From Aeoliella straminimaris (lineage in GTDB: Bacteria; Planctomycetota; Planctomycetia; Pirellulales; Lacipirellulaceae), in assembly GCF_024054565.1 (NCBI RefSeq), contig NZ_JAMXLR010000055.1, positions 301,535-365,534 on the forward strand: a DNA stretch of 64,000 nt, written 5' to 3'. The notes under the pieces were generated by a model. The model was not told the DNA's origin and did not search any database. It saw only the letters and a program-made list of their open reading frames with translations. Below, in pieces: positions 42,404-52,200 of the stretch (position 1 is the first letter of the stretch; each line of letters begins with the position of its first letter). The position numbers were made by a program, and so were the translations under genes.

Positions 42404-44974
42404 CTACACCGCGTTCCGGAAGAGCGGTGCCAAGTCGAGTCGCTTGAGCGCCACGTCGAATACGAACAGCACAAGCGCCGCTCCAAGTAGATAGGGCCAC
42501 AGGCGGACGACTTGCCGCGCCAGGCGGTCATCGGGATCGAAGATTTCCTCAACTTTTGGACTGTAACGTCCTCCCGATACTTCTGCGATCCGATGCATCA
42601 GCGTTTCGTTGGGAATCCCCAAGCGAAGCTCATCCGGATAACCAACCACCACGCCGCGCGTTTGCCGAAAGGTAACCTGACCGTTCTGCTGTTGGGACAG
42701 CTCCAAATGATAGGCGCCGCGATCATCGGCGGTAAACTTCGTTTCGTACCGCCCGGGCGCAGTCTGTTCGAGCGTGACATCCTCTTTATCCAGGTTCGGA
42801 CGGATGAGGGTCATCTTCGTATCGGCCGCATGGATAAACCGTCCCGCGACGTCCACCGAATCGACCACCACGCGAGCCTGGTCGCCGCTTCGTTCAACTT
42901 CGACAAATACGCCTTTCGCATCGCTTTTTCGCATGGCGTGGCGGATGACTTGCGACCAGAATCGCGAAAAATCGGGCCACGTGAGCCACTCAGCGGCCCA
43001 CTGACTCTTGGCGTCGGAGGTGAACGCCACGGTTACACCCAGCCCGTAACGCCACCAAACCAAGACCGGATCGCCGGCTTCACTCGACAAGATGAACTCG
43101 CTTGTCGGCTTTGGCCGCGTGATCACGTAGCCAAGTAGAAAAGGGGCTGCCTCGAGATCGATGCCCGAAAGCACCTGAGTCGGCCGCACGAGCAGCGGCA
43201 CGAAGGGCAACTCGTTGATCGCCGACTTGGACGCTTCGACGGTTTCCTTGGCGAAGATCTGCGGCACGCTCGCCGGATCGTCGCACAGATAGAAACGCCC
43301 GCCACCCGTTTGGGCGAGCGTTTCGAGCAGTTGCTGATCGGCCGCGCCGCCGACGGCAACACCGCTCAGGGTGATTCGTGCGGCCACCATGTCGTTGGCA
43401 ATGCCTTCGAAGTCGCCCGGGCCGCTGTGGCCGTCTGTGAGCAGGATGACGTGTTTGAGCTTCGCCGTGGTGCCGATCAAACCGTCGTAGGCGTCTGCCA
43501 GGGCAGGATAGATGCTGGTGCCTCCGCTGGCCTCGATGGTGCTGATGCGGTCGATGATATACCCCTTGTCGGCGGCCGAGTGGATCTCGCTCACCCAGTA
43601 GCTGGCTCCATCGAACGCGATGACCCCCAGTTGATCCTTGGGTCCGAGCAATTCGGCTGCCCCCTTCGCCGCGTCTTTGGCCAGTTCGATCTTCTCGCCC
43701 CCCATGGAGCCCGATTTATCGATAACCAGCACCATCGCGAGGCTGGGCTTCTCTTTCTCTTTCTCGAAGTTGCTCCGGACCGGCAAGATCTCTTCGAGAG
43801 CCGTTTTGTAGTAGCCGCCCAGACCAAATGACTGGTCGCCGCCGATCATGACCAACCCACCGCCGAGGTCTTCGACGTAGGTCCGAATGATCTCCATCTG
43901 GTGCATTGTCATTTTGGTGGCCGGAATGTTCGACAAGACCAGGCAATCGAACTTCTGCAATTCGGCCAGGGAACGCGGAATCGCTTCTGCAGGGCGTACC
44001 TGCACCGAGATGTCTTGCTCTTCGAGTGCCCAGCGAAAGTGATTGCTCTCGTTCACGGATGCATCCACCACCAGAACGCTCGGCTTGCCGGAAGCAAACA
44101 CCACGGCGGAAGCCGAATTGTTGTCGACCAGCGAGTCGTCAAAGTCGCGGAGTCGCACGGCGTAGTCGGTTTGGCTTTCGTTGTCGATGCTCTGGCGGAA
44201 GCGGAATCGAGTTTCGCCGACCTTGATCTTCACCGGCTCGGACTGCTCGTTTGCCAACAGATCGCCACGGTAGACGTCGATGTAGCCTTCGTCCTCATGG
44301 TTCGATGAAATGACGACCTCTACATAGAATGGCTCACCCTGCCGCACTTCGGCTGGTGCGACAACCTCAGCCACTTGAACTTCCGGGTCGTCCCGCACCG
44401 GGAGAGGCATCACGCTGATCGGACTCGAGCTAACCGCGGCGGCCTGGACCGCGTCGCCAGAAGTCTCACGGCCGTCGGTAAGCAACACCACCTGCGGCAC
44501 GTAGCCGGGAGGAATTGCAGCGGTGGCCATCTCGATGGCATGCGCCAGGTTGGTTCCACGACGCGCCTCGTCGTCGGCGATTGCTGCGCCGTCGCTCGTC
44601 TCCTTCAATGCCGACGCTTCGCTGGCGAAGTCCATGTAGGCAACACGGTTTTCTCCGGCGGTCTGCGCAACCTGTTCGACGAGCTCGTCGATTTGCTCTG
44701 ACGCCGCTTCGTCGACGCTAAGCGAGCGATCAATGCCGAAAACGACATACATGGTCGACGTCGGCTTGAGCAGCACCAGGCCGGACAAAGCAAGGACCAG
44801 CAACAGGACGATCAGCGAGCGTAAAACGAGCGAGGCAAGTCGTTGTGGCCAGGGGAAGTCGCTGAGGCTGCGGTGGAAGTACCAGCCAACCGGCACCAGC
44901 AACAAAAGGACCCAGAGCATATGGGGGCGCAAGAGTTCTAGCGCGAAGTCAATGGTTTGGTGTTCGGTGCTCAT
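42404..44974 (-). CDS. Membrane protein with two VWA domains and a glutamine-amidotransferase-like domain
   Basis: 856 residues. Two N-terminal helices (15-28, 44-66) are followed by a VWA with MIDAS DxSxS (VVFGIDRSLSVDEAAS near 78), a beta domain, a GATase1-like domain (DCLVLSNIPATKMTMHQMEIIRTYVEDLGGGLVMIGG near 345-385), a second VWA (LVIDKSGSMGG near 417) and a C-terminal helix near 825. This is the layout of large BatA-like proteins near MoxR genes. It probably assembles proteins at the membrane with the other cluster products. It overlaps the upstream VWA gene by four bases. Confidence 0.85.
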   Translation of the reverse strand: MSTEHQTIDFALELLRPHMLWVLLLLVPVGWYFHRSLSDFPWPQRLASLVLRSLIVLLLVLALSGLVLLKPTSTMYVVFGIDRSLSVDEAASEQIDELVEQVAQTAGENRVAYMDFASEASALKETSDGAAIADDEARRGTNLAHAIEMATAAIPPGYVPQVVLLTDGRETSGDAVQAAAVSSSPISVMPLPVRDDPEVQVAEVVAPAEVRQGEPFYVEVVISSNHEDEGYIDVYRGDLLANEQSEPVKIKVGETRFRFRQSIDNESQTDYAVRLRDFDDSLVDNNSASAVVFASGKPSVLVVDASVNESNHFRWALEEQDISVQVRPAEAIPRSLAELQKFDCLVLSNIPATKMTMHQMEIIRTYVEDLGGGLVMIGGDQSFGLGGYYKTALEEILPVRSNFEKEKEKPSLAMVLVIDKSGSMGGEKIELAKDAAKGAAELLGPKDQLGVIAFDGASYWVSEIHSAADKGYIIDRISTIEASGGTSIYPALADAYDGLIGTTAKLKHVILLTDGHSGPGDFEGIANDMVAARITLSGVAVGGAADQQLLETLAQTGGGRFYLCDDPASVPQIFAKETVEASKSAINELPFVPLLVRPTQVLSGIDLEAAPFLLGYVITRPKPTSEFILSSEAGDPVLVWWRYGLGVTVAFTSDAKSQWAAEWLTWPDFSRFWSQVIRHAMRKSDAKGVFVEVERSGDQARVVVDSVDVAGRFIHAADTKMTLIRPNLDKEDVTLEQTAPGRYETKFTADDRGAYHLELSQQQNGQVTFRQTRGVVVGYPDELRLGIPNETLMHRIAEVSGGRYSPKVEEIFDPDDRLARQVVRLWPYLLGAALVLFVFDVALKRLDLAPLFRNAV

Positions 44975-46971
44975 TCAACGATCCTTCGCTGATAGAGCCA
45001 CCATTCAGTAGCGATCAGACCAACCGACAACATCGTCAGGTAGAACCAAAGTGAATGGCCGCCAAGGGATAGCAACTGCAGTTCATCGATATTGGAGATG
45101 TCGATTCGGCTACGCAGGTCACTCTCACGCTTGTTTACCAGATTGCACGCAACTTGGACGCCTGGCACTTCGACCGAAGCGTCAGTCTGAGTGGCTGCGT
45201 TGGCGGCCTGCTTTTCGTAGTCTTCGCCATTGTGAATCGACCACACCCCTGTCGTCAGCAGCGGTCCGATAATGGCGCGGTCGCTTGCTGCGGCGAGAGG
45301 GCGTTGGGAATCCGCCGGGCTTACGAGGACGTATTGAACCTCGTCGGTTTCCGGGGCTTGCTCGACGACGGTCAGTTTGGCGTCCGCGTCCTTGGCCTCC
45401 GGGTCGGCTTCCTCGACCGCTGGCTCGGCAGTGCCGGGCTTTCCCGCTTGGATAGGGGCTAGGGACACGCTTAGCATCTCGCCCGTCGGAATCGCAGGAC
45501 TCAGTTCACCTTGCTCACCCATGAACCACTCGATCGTGTTCTTCATCAACACCGGAAAAGCGATGCGTAGTGGTAAGTCTCCTTTTTCGAGACTGCACGT
45601 GAGCACCACGGCGTCGCCCACTTTGCGGGGAAGCCGGGCAAACAGCGGTTGCTCCATGGCGCTCTGGATTAGCGGTGCGGCGTCGACCTGAAAATCGAGT
45701 TGTCGTGCATCGGGAAACGCGACGTTCGTCAGCCGTACATGCTTGGTAAGTGGCGAGTCAGAGTCGACACTGCCAACGAGCGGATCTGAAATCGGCTCGC
45801 CCAGTTTCCACAAGTCGGTGTCTGTTTGCGGATCCACCACCAGCACTCGACCAGCGGGCAGCGTCGCGGGTGACTGCCGATCGAACACCAGGACACCGCC
45901 AGCGGGAGCGGCATCTGGCGACTCATTGGTGATAGTGAGGTCGACCAGCGGAATCGACTCGAGCACGCTTTTCAGGAACAGATTGCCCTTGCTGACAAGT
46001 ACCACCGGTATTGGATCGCGGCGCGGCAGCAGAGCCACCGCTCGGTTGTCGACGTCGAGCGCATCATCGACGTCCAGCTCCGCGACAAGTTGTCCCCCCA
46101 GAGTGGAAGTGTGATCGATCACGCGGGTATCGGTCTGGCCGGGCTCGAGCTCGAGTGGTATCACATCCACCAATTCTCCCTCCAGTGTGAGTTCGAGCCG
46201 GCAATTCTGGGCTTCTTCGCCGTGGTTCGTCACATCCACGAGGATTTGGTAGCCGACGGCGTCCAGCAGGCTGCGGCGGACCTGGTAACGCGTGATGCCA
46301 ACGTTGTCGAGTGGCTCTCCAACACGGTACGGCGTCAATCGAGGTTCGTTTTCCCATTCGTCCGTCGCGGAGAAGCACCCATCCGTCAAGACGATGATTT
46401 CTCCTTCCCCTTCAATGTCGGACAGCAGCCGCTTCGCCAGGGTGACCGCGGCATCCAATGAGGTAGGGCTGTCGGTCGGCTCAAGGTTATCGATCGCCTC
46501 GATCAGTCCGCTTTGGTGGTCGGTCATTCCCATCACGACGCGCGGAGTGCCTTCGGCGCTGAGCATCGCCATGCGGTCGTTACCGCGGAGGGATCGCACC
46601 AGTGCGCTGGCCGCTTGTTTTGCTGCTCGCAGCCGCGTGGTGCCTTCGCCATCGACCGCTTGCATGCTTGCCGAGTTGTCGAGAATCAGCACCACCCGAC
46701 GTTGCCGCTGTTGTTGCCAGTCCCACAGCGGGTCGACCAGCGCGCTGACCAGCAGCGCCAGCACAGCGAGCTGCAGCAACAGGCTTAGCAGCCGACGCAG
46801 TTGCTGCCACCACGCCCGGGGACGGTTGCTTTCGAAGATCTGGTCCCAAAACAATAGCGTGGAAACCTGCTGCCGTCGCAACCGCGTCCGCAACACATAT
46901 AGCAGAATAACGGGTACCGCGAGTGCCACGGCCCACCATCCGATCGGGTTTGCGAATTGCAGAAGGTTCAT
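44971..46971 (-). CDS. BatA-type membrane protein with VWA domain
   Basis: 666 residues. The N-terminus is the aerotolerance BatA domain (NLLQFANPIGWWAVALAVPVILLYVLR), then a second helix (RLLSLLLQLAVLALLVSALVDP), then a VWA with MIDAS VVLILDNSASM near 94. A long extracytoplasmic region follows and a final helix (LWFYLTMLSVGLIATEWWLYQ) returns to the membrane. Bat proteins work with MoxR ATPases; their molecular role is poorly known. Its stop overlaps the start of the next gene downstream (ATGA), so the two are coupled. Confidence 0.87.
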   Translation of the reverse strand: MNLLQFANPIGWWAVALAVPVILLYVLRTRLRRQQVSTLLFWDQIFESNRPRAWWQQLRRLLSLLLQLAVLALLVSALVDPLWDWQQQRQRRVVLILDNSASMQAVDGEGTTRLRAAKQAASALVRSLRGNDRMAMLSAEGTPRVVMGMTDHQSGLIEAIDNLEPTDSPTSLDAAVTLAKRLLSDIEGEGEIIVLTDGCFSATDEWENEPRLTPYRVGEPLDNVGITRYQVRRSLLDAVGYQILVDVTNHGEEAQNCRLELTLEGELVDVIPLELEPGQTDTRVIDHTSTLGGQLVAELDVDDALDVDNRAVALLPRRDPIPVVLVSKGNLFLKSVLESIPLVDLTITNESPDAAPAGGVLVFDRQSPATLPAGRVLVVDPQTDTDLWKLGEPISDPLVGSVDSDSPLTKHVRLTNVAFPDARQLDFQVDAAPLIQSAMEQPLFARLPRKVGDAVVLTCSLEKGDLPLRIAFPVLMKNTIEWFMGEQGELSPAIPTGEMLSVSLAPIQAGKPGTAEPAVEEADPEAKDADAKLTVVEQAPETDEVQYVLVSPADSQRPLAAASDRAIIGPLLTTGVWSIHNGEDYEKQAANAATQTDASVEVPGVQVACNLVNKRESDLRSRIDISNIDELQLLSLGGHSLWFYLTMLSVGLIATEWWLYQRRIVE

Positions 46972-47003
46972 AGAGGCAAAAGGAACCGAGGCAGACCGGC
47001 ACG

Positions 47004-47882
47004 TCAGGCGGTAACGCCTGCGGCCCGCATCATGCGGAGGATCAATTCGTCGAAGGGAAGATCGATGGTCGAACGCGTGCAGCTGAGGGAGTAAGTGCGG
47101 CAGTAGGCGTCGATCGAATGCAGGAACTCAGCAAAAACCTCGCGGTACTGCTTGAGCTTTCGCTCGCTGATGGTGACTTTCCGCGTGTCGCCGGTCTCGA
47201 TGTCGCGAAGCTCCAGGTCACCCAGCCAGGTTGGGTTGGCTTCTTCCACGGTATGCAGCTGGATCAAGTGCGGTTCGAATCGCCGATAGCGAAGCAGGTC
47301 GACCCCATCGCGAAACCCTTGCTGGTCGTAAAGGTCGCTGATGACAATCGCCAGGCCTGTACGTTGGGCTCGTTGCACCAGGGCGCTGGCGACGTGTTTC
47401 AGCCGTGTCGACTCGCCCGATGGCTCCAGGCGTTCCAAGAAACGTAGCACGCTCAGGATGCGGTCTTTGCCCCGGGTGATGGGCAAAATATCCTTCACTT
47501 CGTCCGCGTAGGCATAGATCGACACGCGATCCATATCGGCCAAGGCAATGTAAGCTAGCGCGGCCGCGATACGACGGGCGTAATCGAATTTCTCCTGGGA
47601 GGCGATGCTCATGCTCTGCGACACGTCCAGCAGGATGTAGACGTGCAAGTCTTCTTCCTCCTGGAAGCGTTTGAGAAGTACGTCTCCATATCGAGCGTAG
47701 ATGTTCCAGTCGAGGTAACGCAGGTCGTCGCCAGGCGTATATTCGCGGTGGTCGGCAAACTCGATGCCGCCGCCCAACTGCTTGGTCCGCCGCTGCGCGA
47801 GCAGCTTGCCGCGAAACACTCGTCGCGAAACTAGCGACAAGTATTCAAGCCGGCGTAGGAATTCGGAATCGAACAGTGCCAT
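47004..47882 (-). CDS. DUF58 domain protein (VWA-like)
   Basis: 292 residues from ATG 47882; an in-frame ATG at 47927 would add 15 non-conserved residues. DUF58 core: GGGIEFADHREYTPGDDLRYLDWNIYARYGD near 35-65 and a MIDAS-like ILLDVSQSMSI near 82. Soluble. DUF58 genes almost always follow MoxR and are thought to be MoxR substrates or adaptors. It lies 54 bp after moxR and 32 bp before the BatA-like gene in transcription order. Confidence 0.9.
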   Translation of the reverse strand: MALFDSEFLRRLEYLSLVSRRVFRGKLLAQRRTKQLGGGIEFADHREYTPGDDLRYLDWNIYARYGDVLLKRFQEEEDLHVYILLDVSQSMSIASQEKFDYARRIAAALAYIALADMDRVSIYAYADEVKDILPITRGKDRILSVLRFLERLEPSGESTRLKHVASALVQRAQRTGLAIVISDLYDQQGFRDGVDLLRYRRFEPHLIQLHTVEEANPTWLGDLELRDIETGDTRKVTISERKLKQYREVFAEFLHSIDAYCRTYSLSCTRSTIDLPFDELILRMMRAAGVTA

Positions 47883-47936
47883 GGATGAAACCTGTCGGGT
47901 CCGCGTGAATCGACTGGCAGCGAGCATTCAGACCGC

Positions 47937-48941
47937 TTATGCCACTTGAAGTTTGCCCACATGATCCAGCACGCTGACGATAATATCGTCGGTCTTGATG
48001 TCCTCGGCCTGGCCTTCGAAGTTCAGCAGCACGCGATGCCGCAGGCAGTTGACCGCCACGGCGCGAATGTCTTCCTTGGCCACATGGTATCGCTCGTCGA
48101 GCACCGCATGAATCTTGGCGGCAAGAATCACTGCCTGCGCCCCACGCGGACTGCTGCCGTAGCGGACGTACTGCGTGGTCATTGGCCCAGCCAGCTCGTG
48201 TTTGGGGTGCGTTCCCATCACAACGTTGATGGCGTAGCGACGCACCTCGTCGCTTACGGGGATGCGGCGAGCGAGTTGCGACATCTCGAGCACCCTTCCG
48301 GCGTCGAACAATCGTTGAGTTTCGGGGGTACTCGACTCGGTGGTCCGATCCAGAATGGTCTCGATGTCTTCCGATGTGGGAAACGGTACCAGCAGCTTGA
48401 ACAGGAATCGGTCGAGCTGCGCTTCGGGCAGCGGGTAAGTCCCTTCCATTTCCAATGGGTTCTGCGTTGCCAATACAAAGAACAGGCCATCAAGCCGATG
48501 GGTTTCGCCCGCCACGGTGACACTGTGTTCCTGCATTGCCTCGAGCAATGCCGATTGCGTCTTTGGCGTCGCACGATTGATCTCGTCGGCAAGAACCACA
48601 TTGGCAAACACCGGGCCTCGTTCGAAACGAAAGCTCCGTTGGCCAGTGTCCGACTCGAGCAAGACGTTCGTACCGATCAAGTCGGCCGGCATTAAGTCGG
48701 GCGTGAACTGAATACGAGAGAACTGAGAGTGCAGCACGCTTGCCAGCGTGCGAACCAGCAGCGTCTTGCCGAGCCCTGGCACACCTTCGAGCAGCACGTG
48801 GCCACCCGCTACCAATGCCAGCAACACGCCATCGACAATCGCCTGCTGGCCGACGATCACCTTGCCGATCTCCTCTCGCAGGCGCTTGAAATCGTCGCGA
48901 AACCGCTGAAGTTCCTCACGCAACTGATGTTCGTCTTCCAT
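47937..48941 (-). CDS. MoxR-family AAA+ ATPase
   Basis: 334 residues from ATG 48941; the frame continues upstream to 49271 without coding character. Walker A GVPGLGKT near 53, Walker B VVLADEIN near 109, sensor LATQNPLEMEGTYPLPEAQLDRF near 140-165, and a C-terminal lid from about 230. MoxR ATPases act as chaperone-like machines that activate or assemble VWA-containing partners, here most likely the DUF58 and two VWA proteins encoded just downstream. First gene of the leftward operon, divergent from the TPR giant. Confidence 0.95.
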   Translation of the reverse strand: MEDEHQLREELQRFRDDFKRLREEIGKVIVGQQAIVDGVLLALVAGGHVLLEGVPGLGKTLLVRTLASVLHSQFSRIQFTPDLMPADLIGTNVLLESDTGQRSFRFERGPVFANVVLADEINRATPKTQSALLEAMQEHSVTVAGETHRLDGLFFVLATQNPLEMEGTYPLPEAQLDRFLFKLLVPFPTSEDIETILDRTTESSTPETQRLFDAGRVLEMSQLARRIPVSDEVRRYAINVVMGTHPKHELAGPMTTQYVRYGSSPRGAQAVILAAKIHAVLDERYHVAKEDIRAVAVNCLRHRVLLNFEGQAEDIKTDDIIVSVLDHVGKLQVA

Positions 48942-49272
48942 CTCTGGTCCCTGATCGAGCCGGGTAGTGAACCTCGTATCCGCCGAGCCGATTGTAGTGG
49001 AGTGACGACACTGGATGTAGAGTGTTCCCCAAAAGAATGACCGATTCTCACCACCAGACAGCGTAGGACAAATCGCCTTTCGCTCGTCGGGTTGTGTAGG
49101 GACTGTTCGCCATCCGACCACGTTTCTTGCCGAATATCCAAGAAAACCTTGGTAAGATTGAACTCGAGGGAGCGAAATGCCTCCCTCTGCAGCACGGAAG
49201 TTTGACAGGCCGCTGAACTGCCTATAGGTTGAATCGACTATTCCTACCCGCCCTTTATAAGGTGGATACACG
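48942..49272. promoter_or_regulatory. Shared divergent promoter region of the MoxR and TPR operons
   Basis: 331 bp between the moxR ATG (48941) and the TPR-protein ATG (49273). It must hold the promoters of both operons. No boxes stand out. A divergent arrangement of this kind allows coordinate control of the VWA and TPR halves of the cluster. Confidence 0.4.
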
Positions 49273-52200
49273 ATGCGACGTTTGCTGTGCCTTTCGACAT
49301 TGTCCCTCGTAGCGTTCGGTCTGTATCTCGGGGCGAGCGGTCCCGTGGCGGCTCAGCCGCCGGCCGTAGCTGCCGATTCAGAAACCGACGCAGAGAAAAC
49401 AGAACGCATCACGGCCGAACGATTTCTCCAATTGCTGAAGCGCCGGCCACGTTTAGGCACGGCGCTCGACAAGGTCTATGGCTACCATGTCGGCCGTGGC
49501 ACGCTGGACGAGTTCTGCGAGTCGCTGGAAGCCGAGGCAAAAGAGTCCAATGATGGCAAATTGTGGATGATTCTGGGGATGGTGCAGATGCAACGCAGCC
49601 AGGACACACTGGCTGTCAGTTCGCTCGAGAAGGCCCAGGATTTACTGCCCGACGAGCCGTTGCCTAGCTACTACCTGGGCAAATCGCTGGTCCTGCTGGG
49701 CGAAATCGATCGGGCCATCGAGGCCATGCGAACTGCTATCGAGCGCAAACCACCTCGCGCCGACATGCTGGCCGTGTTTCAGGACCTGGGACGGATTCTC
49801 CAACGCACCGGCCGCACCGACGATGCGATTGGAGTGTGGAAGGAGCTCGAAGCGCTGTTTCCCAACGACACCCAGGTGCAGGAGGAAATCGCTCGGATTC
49901 TCGCCGAGGAAGGTGCGCTCGAAGCCGCGATCGAGCGATACGACAGGTTGGTCGAGAATACCGACGATCGCTTCCGACGCGTGGAGATCGCCATCCGGTC
50001 CGCACAGCTCAAGGCACAACTGGGGCAGACAGAGCAATCGCTGCGTGAGTTCGAGACCCTGCTGGCGAAGGTCAATCCCGATAGCTGGTTGCACCGTGAC
50101 ATTCGAAATCGCATCGAGGAGGTCTTCTGGTCAAGCGGCGACATCGACGGTCTCGTCAACTACTACACCGATAGGGTGGAAGAACATCCCAACGATGTGG
50201 ACGCGATGATGCGATCTGCTCACTTCCTGTCGCTGCAACATCGACTGCCCGAGGCCGAAACATGGTTCCGCAAGGCAATTGAGAAAGCGCCGTCGCAATC
50301 GGAGCCGCGTTTGGCCCTGGTCGAAGCGCTGGTGACCAACGACGATTACACCAAAGCGGCGCTGGAGATGAAGGAGCTGGTGGAGCTCGAGCCGGACAAT
50401 CCCGACTTCATCGTCCGATACGGCGAACTGGTGTTCAACGATTCGAAGCGTAGCAAGGAGCAGCAGCAGCAAGAGGCCGTGGCCATCTGGATGAAACTGC
50501 TCGATAAGCGTGGGGACGATGCGGTGACCGTATCGCGTGTGACCGACTTGTTGCGTGGTGCGGGGGCCAGCGACCAGGCCATCGAGCACTACAACAAGGC
50601 CATCGACCTGGCTCCCAACGAGCCGCAGTATCGCGAGTACCTGGGAGAGTACCTCTTTCAGCTTGGCAAGAAAGACCAGGCGGTCACTGTATGGGAGGAA
50701 CTGGCGGCCGGTGAGCGCGAGACCCGCGATAACCTCGTGCGGCTGAGCGAAGTATTCAGCACCTTCGGCCTTGACAACAAGGCGCTCGACGTGATGAAGC
50801 GTGCTTGTGAGATGAAGCCCACCTTCGGTCATCGAGCTCGCTACGCCGAGTTGCTCCGCGAGGCGGAACAATACGACCAGGCGCTCGCCCAGCTCGACCT
50901 GGCCGAGCCGCTGGCCGACGACCCTGAACTTCGTGAATTGGTGATCACCGAGCGGATCAAGAACTACCAGGGGAGTGGCACGCTTCAAGACCGCATCGCC
51001 AACGCCGAAGATGCCGTCGCCGGACCCTCAAAGGAGGATCCCCACGCCTGGCAACTATTGGCTTTGCTTCGCGAAGCCGATCGTCGATTCCAACCAGCTT
51101 GCCGGGCGGCAGAGCAGGCAACGGTCCTGGCGCCCAGCGACCCTGGTGTCTGGGAAACGGCCGCCATGCTGCAGGAACGCAGCGGTCAGTATGGTGCGGC
51201 AATCGAGTCGTATCGCAAGCTGGCCACGATCGACAGACGGTTTCAAAGCTCTTACTTACAGCAGATTGCCACACTTGAAATGCGTGTTGGCAACACGGAC
51301 GAAGCGCTGTCCGCCGCCGAGCAGCTCATCGCGTCCGCGCCCGGCAATACGGAACACTATCGGTTTTTGGCCGACTTGTGTTTCCGCGTTGGTGAAGAGC
51401 AACGCGGGTACGAAGTGCTGCGACGCTGTGTGCGGAGCAACCCCAACGACGAGGGGGCTCTCCTGCATCTGGCAAAGGTACTCGCCGACGCGTTTCAAAC
51501 CAACGAGGCCATCGAGTTATATTGGCGGGCATTCGACCTGGCCAATGATCTGGATGGCAAGACGGCCGCGGTTACCCAACTGTCGGAGCTCTACCTGCGG
51601 ACCAACCGGTTCGACGCCCTCCTGGATCGTTTGGAGCTGACTAGCCGCGAGCAAAAAAAGACGCGCGAAGGGCAACTTTGGCTGGCTGCTGCACATCAAG
51701 CCGCTGGCGACCTGGGACAGGCAAAACAATTGCTGGAGCAACTTGCCCGGGAGGACAGCCGCGACACGAAGCTGCTGGAACAACTCGTCGCGCTGGCTCG
51801 CGCGGAGTACGACCTCGAGACAGCGGCCGAGTATCAGAAGCGGCTGGTGGCCGTCGCTCCCAGTCCGGCGGCCGAATACCAGCTGGCGAATCTCCTGCTC
51901 GAGAAAGGGGACATCGAACAATCCGAGGCGTTGTGGTTGAAGCTATCGCAGCGTAAAAGCGATCCCTCGTCGCTCAGCGACGCCATCGATAACCTGATTC
52001 AGAAGCAACAACTCGAAGCGGCGGCGAAGCTTGTCGACAAGGCGGTGGCTGCCCAGCCCAACAATTGGGAGGTGCTGGGGCAAGCCATGATCGTATACGG
52101 CAAGTTGTCGCAGAACGAGAAGGCCAATCGAGCCGCTCAGCAGGTTCTATCGATGTCGGAGGATCCAGGCGAGCCAACGGCGAAGGTCAAGCAAGCCATC

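Noticed and set aside
42059..42490. 143-residue plus-strand frame next to the VWA gene
   Set aside because: It runs into the antisense of a real gene, lacks a ribosome binding site and shows no recognisable domain.
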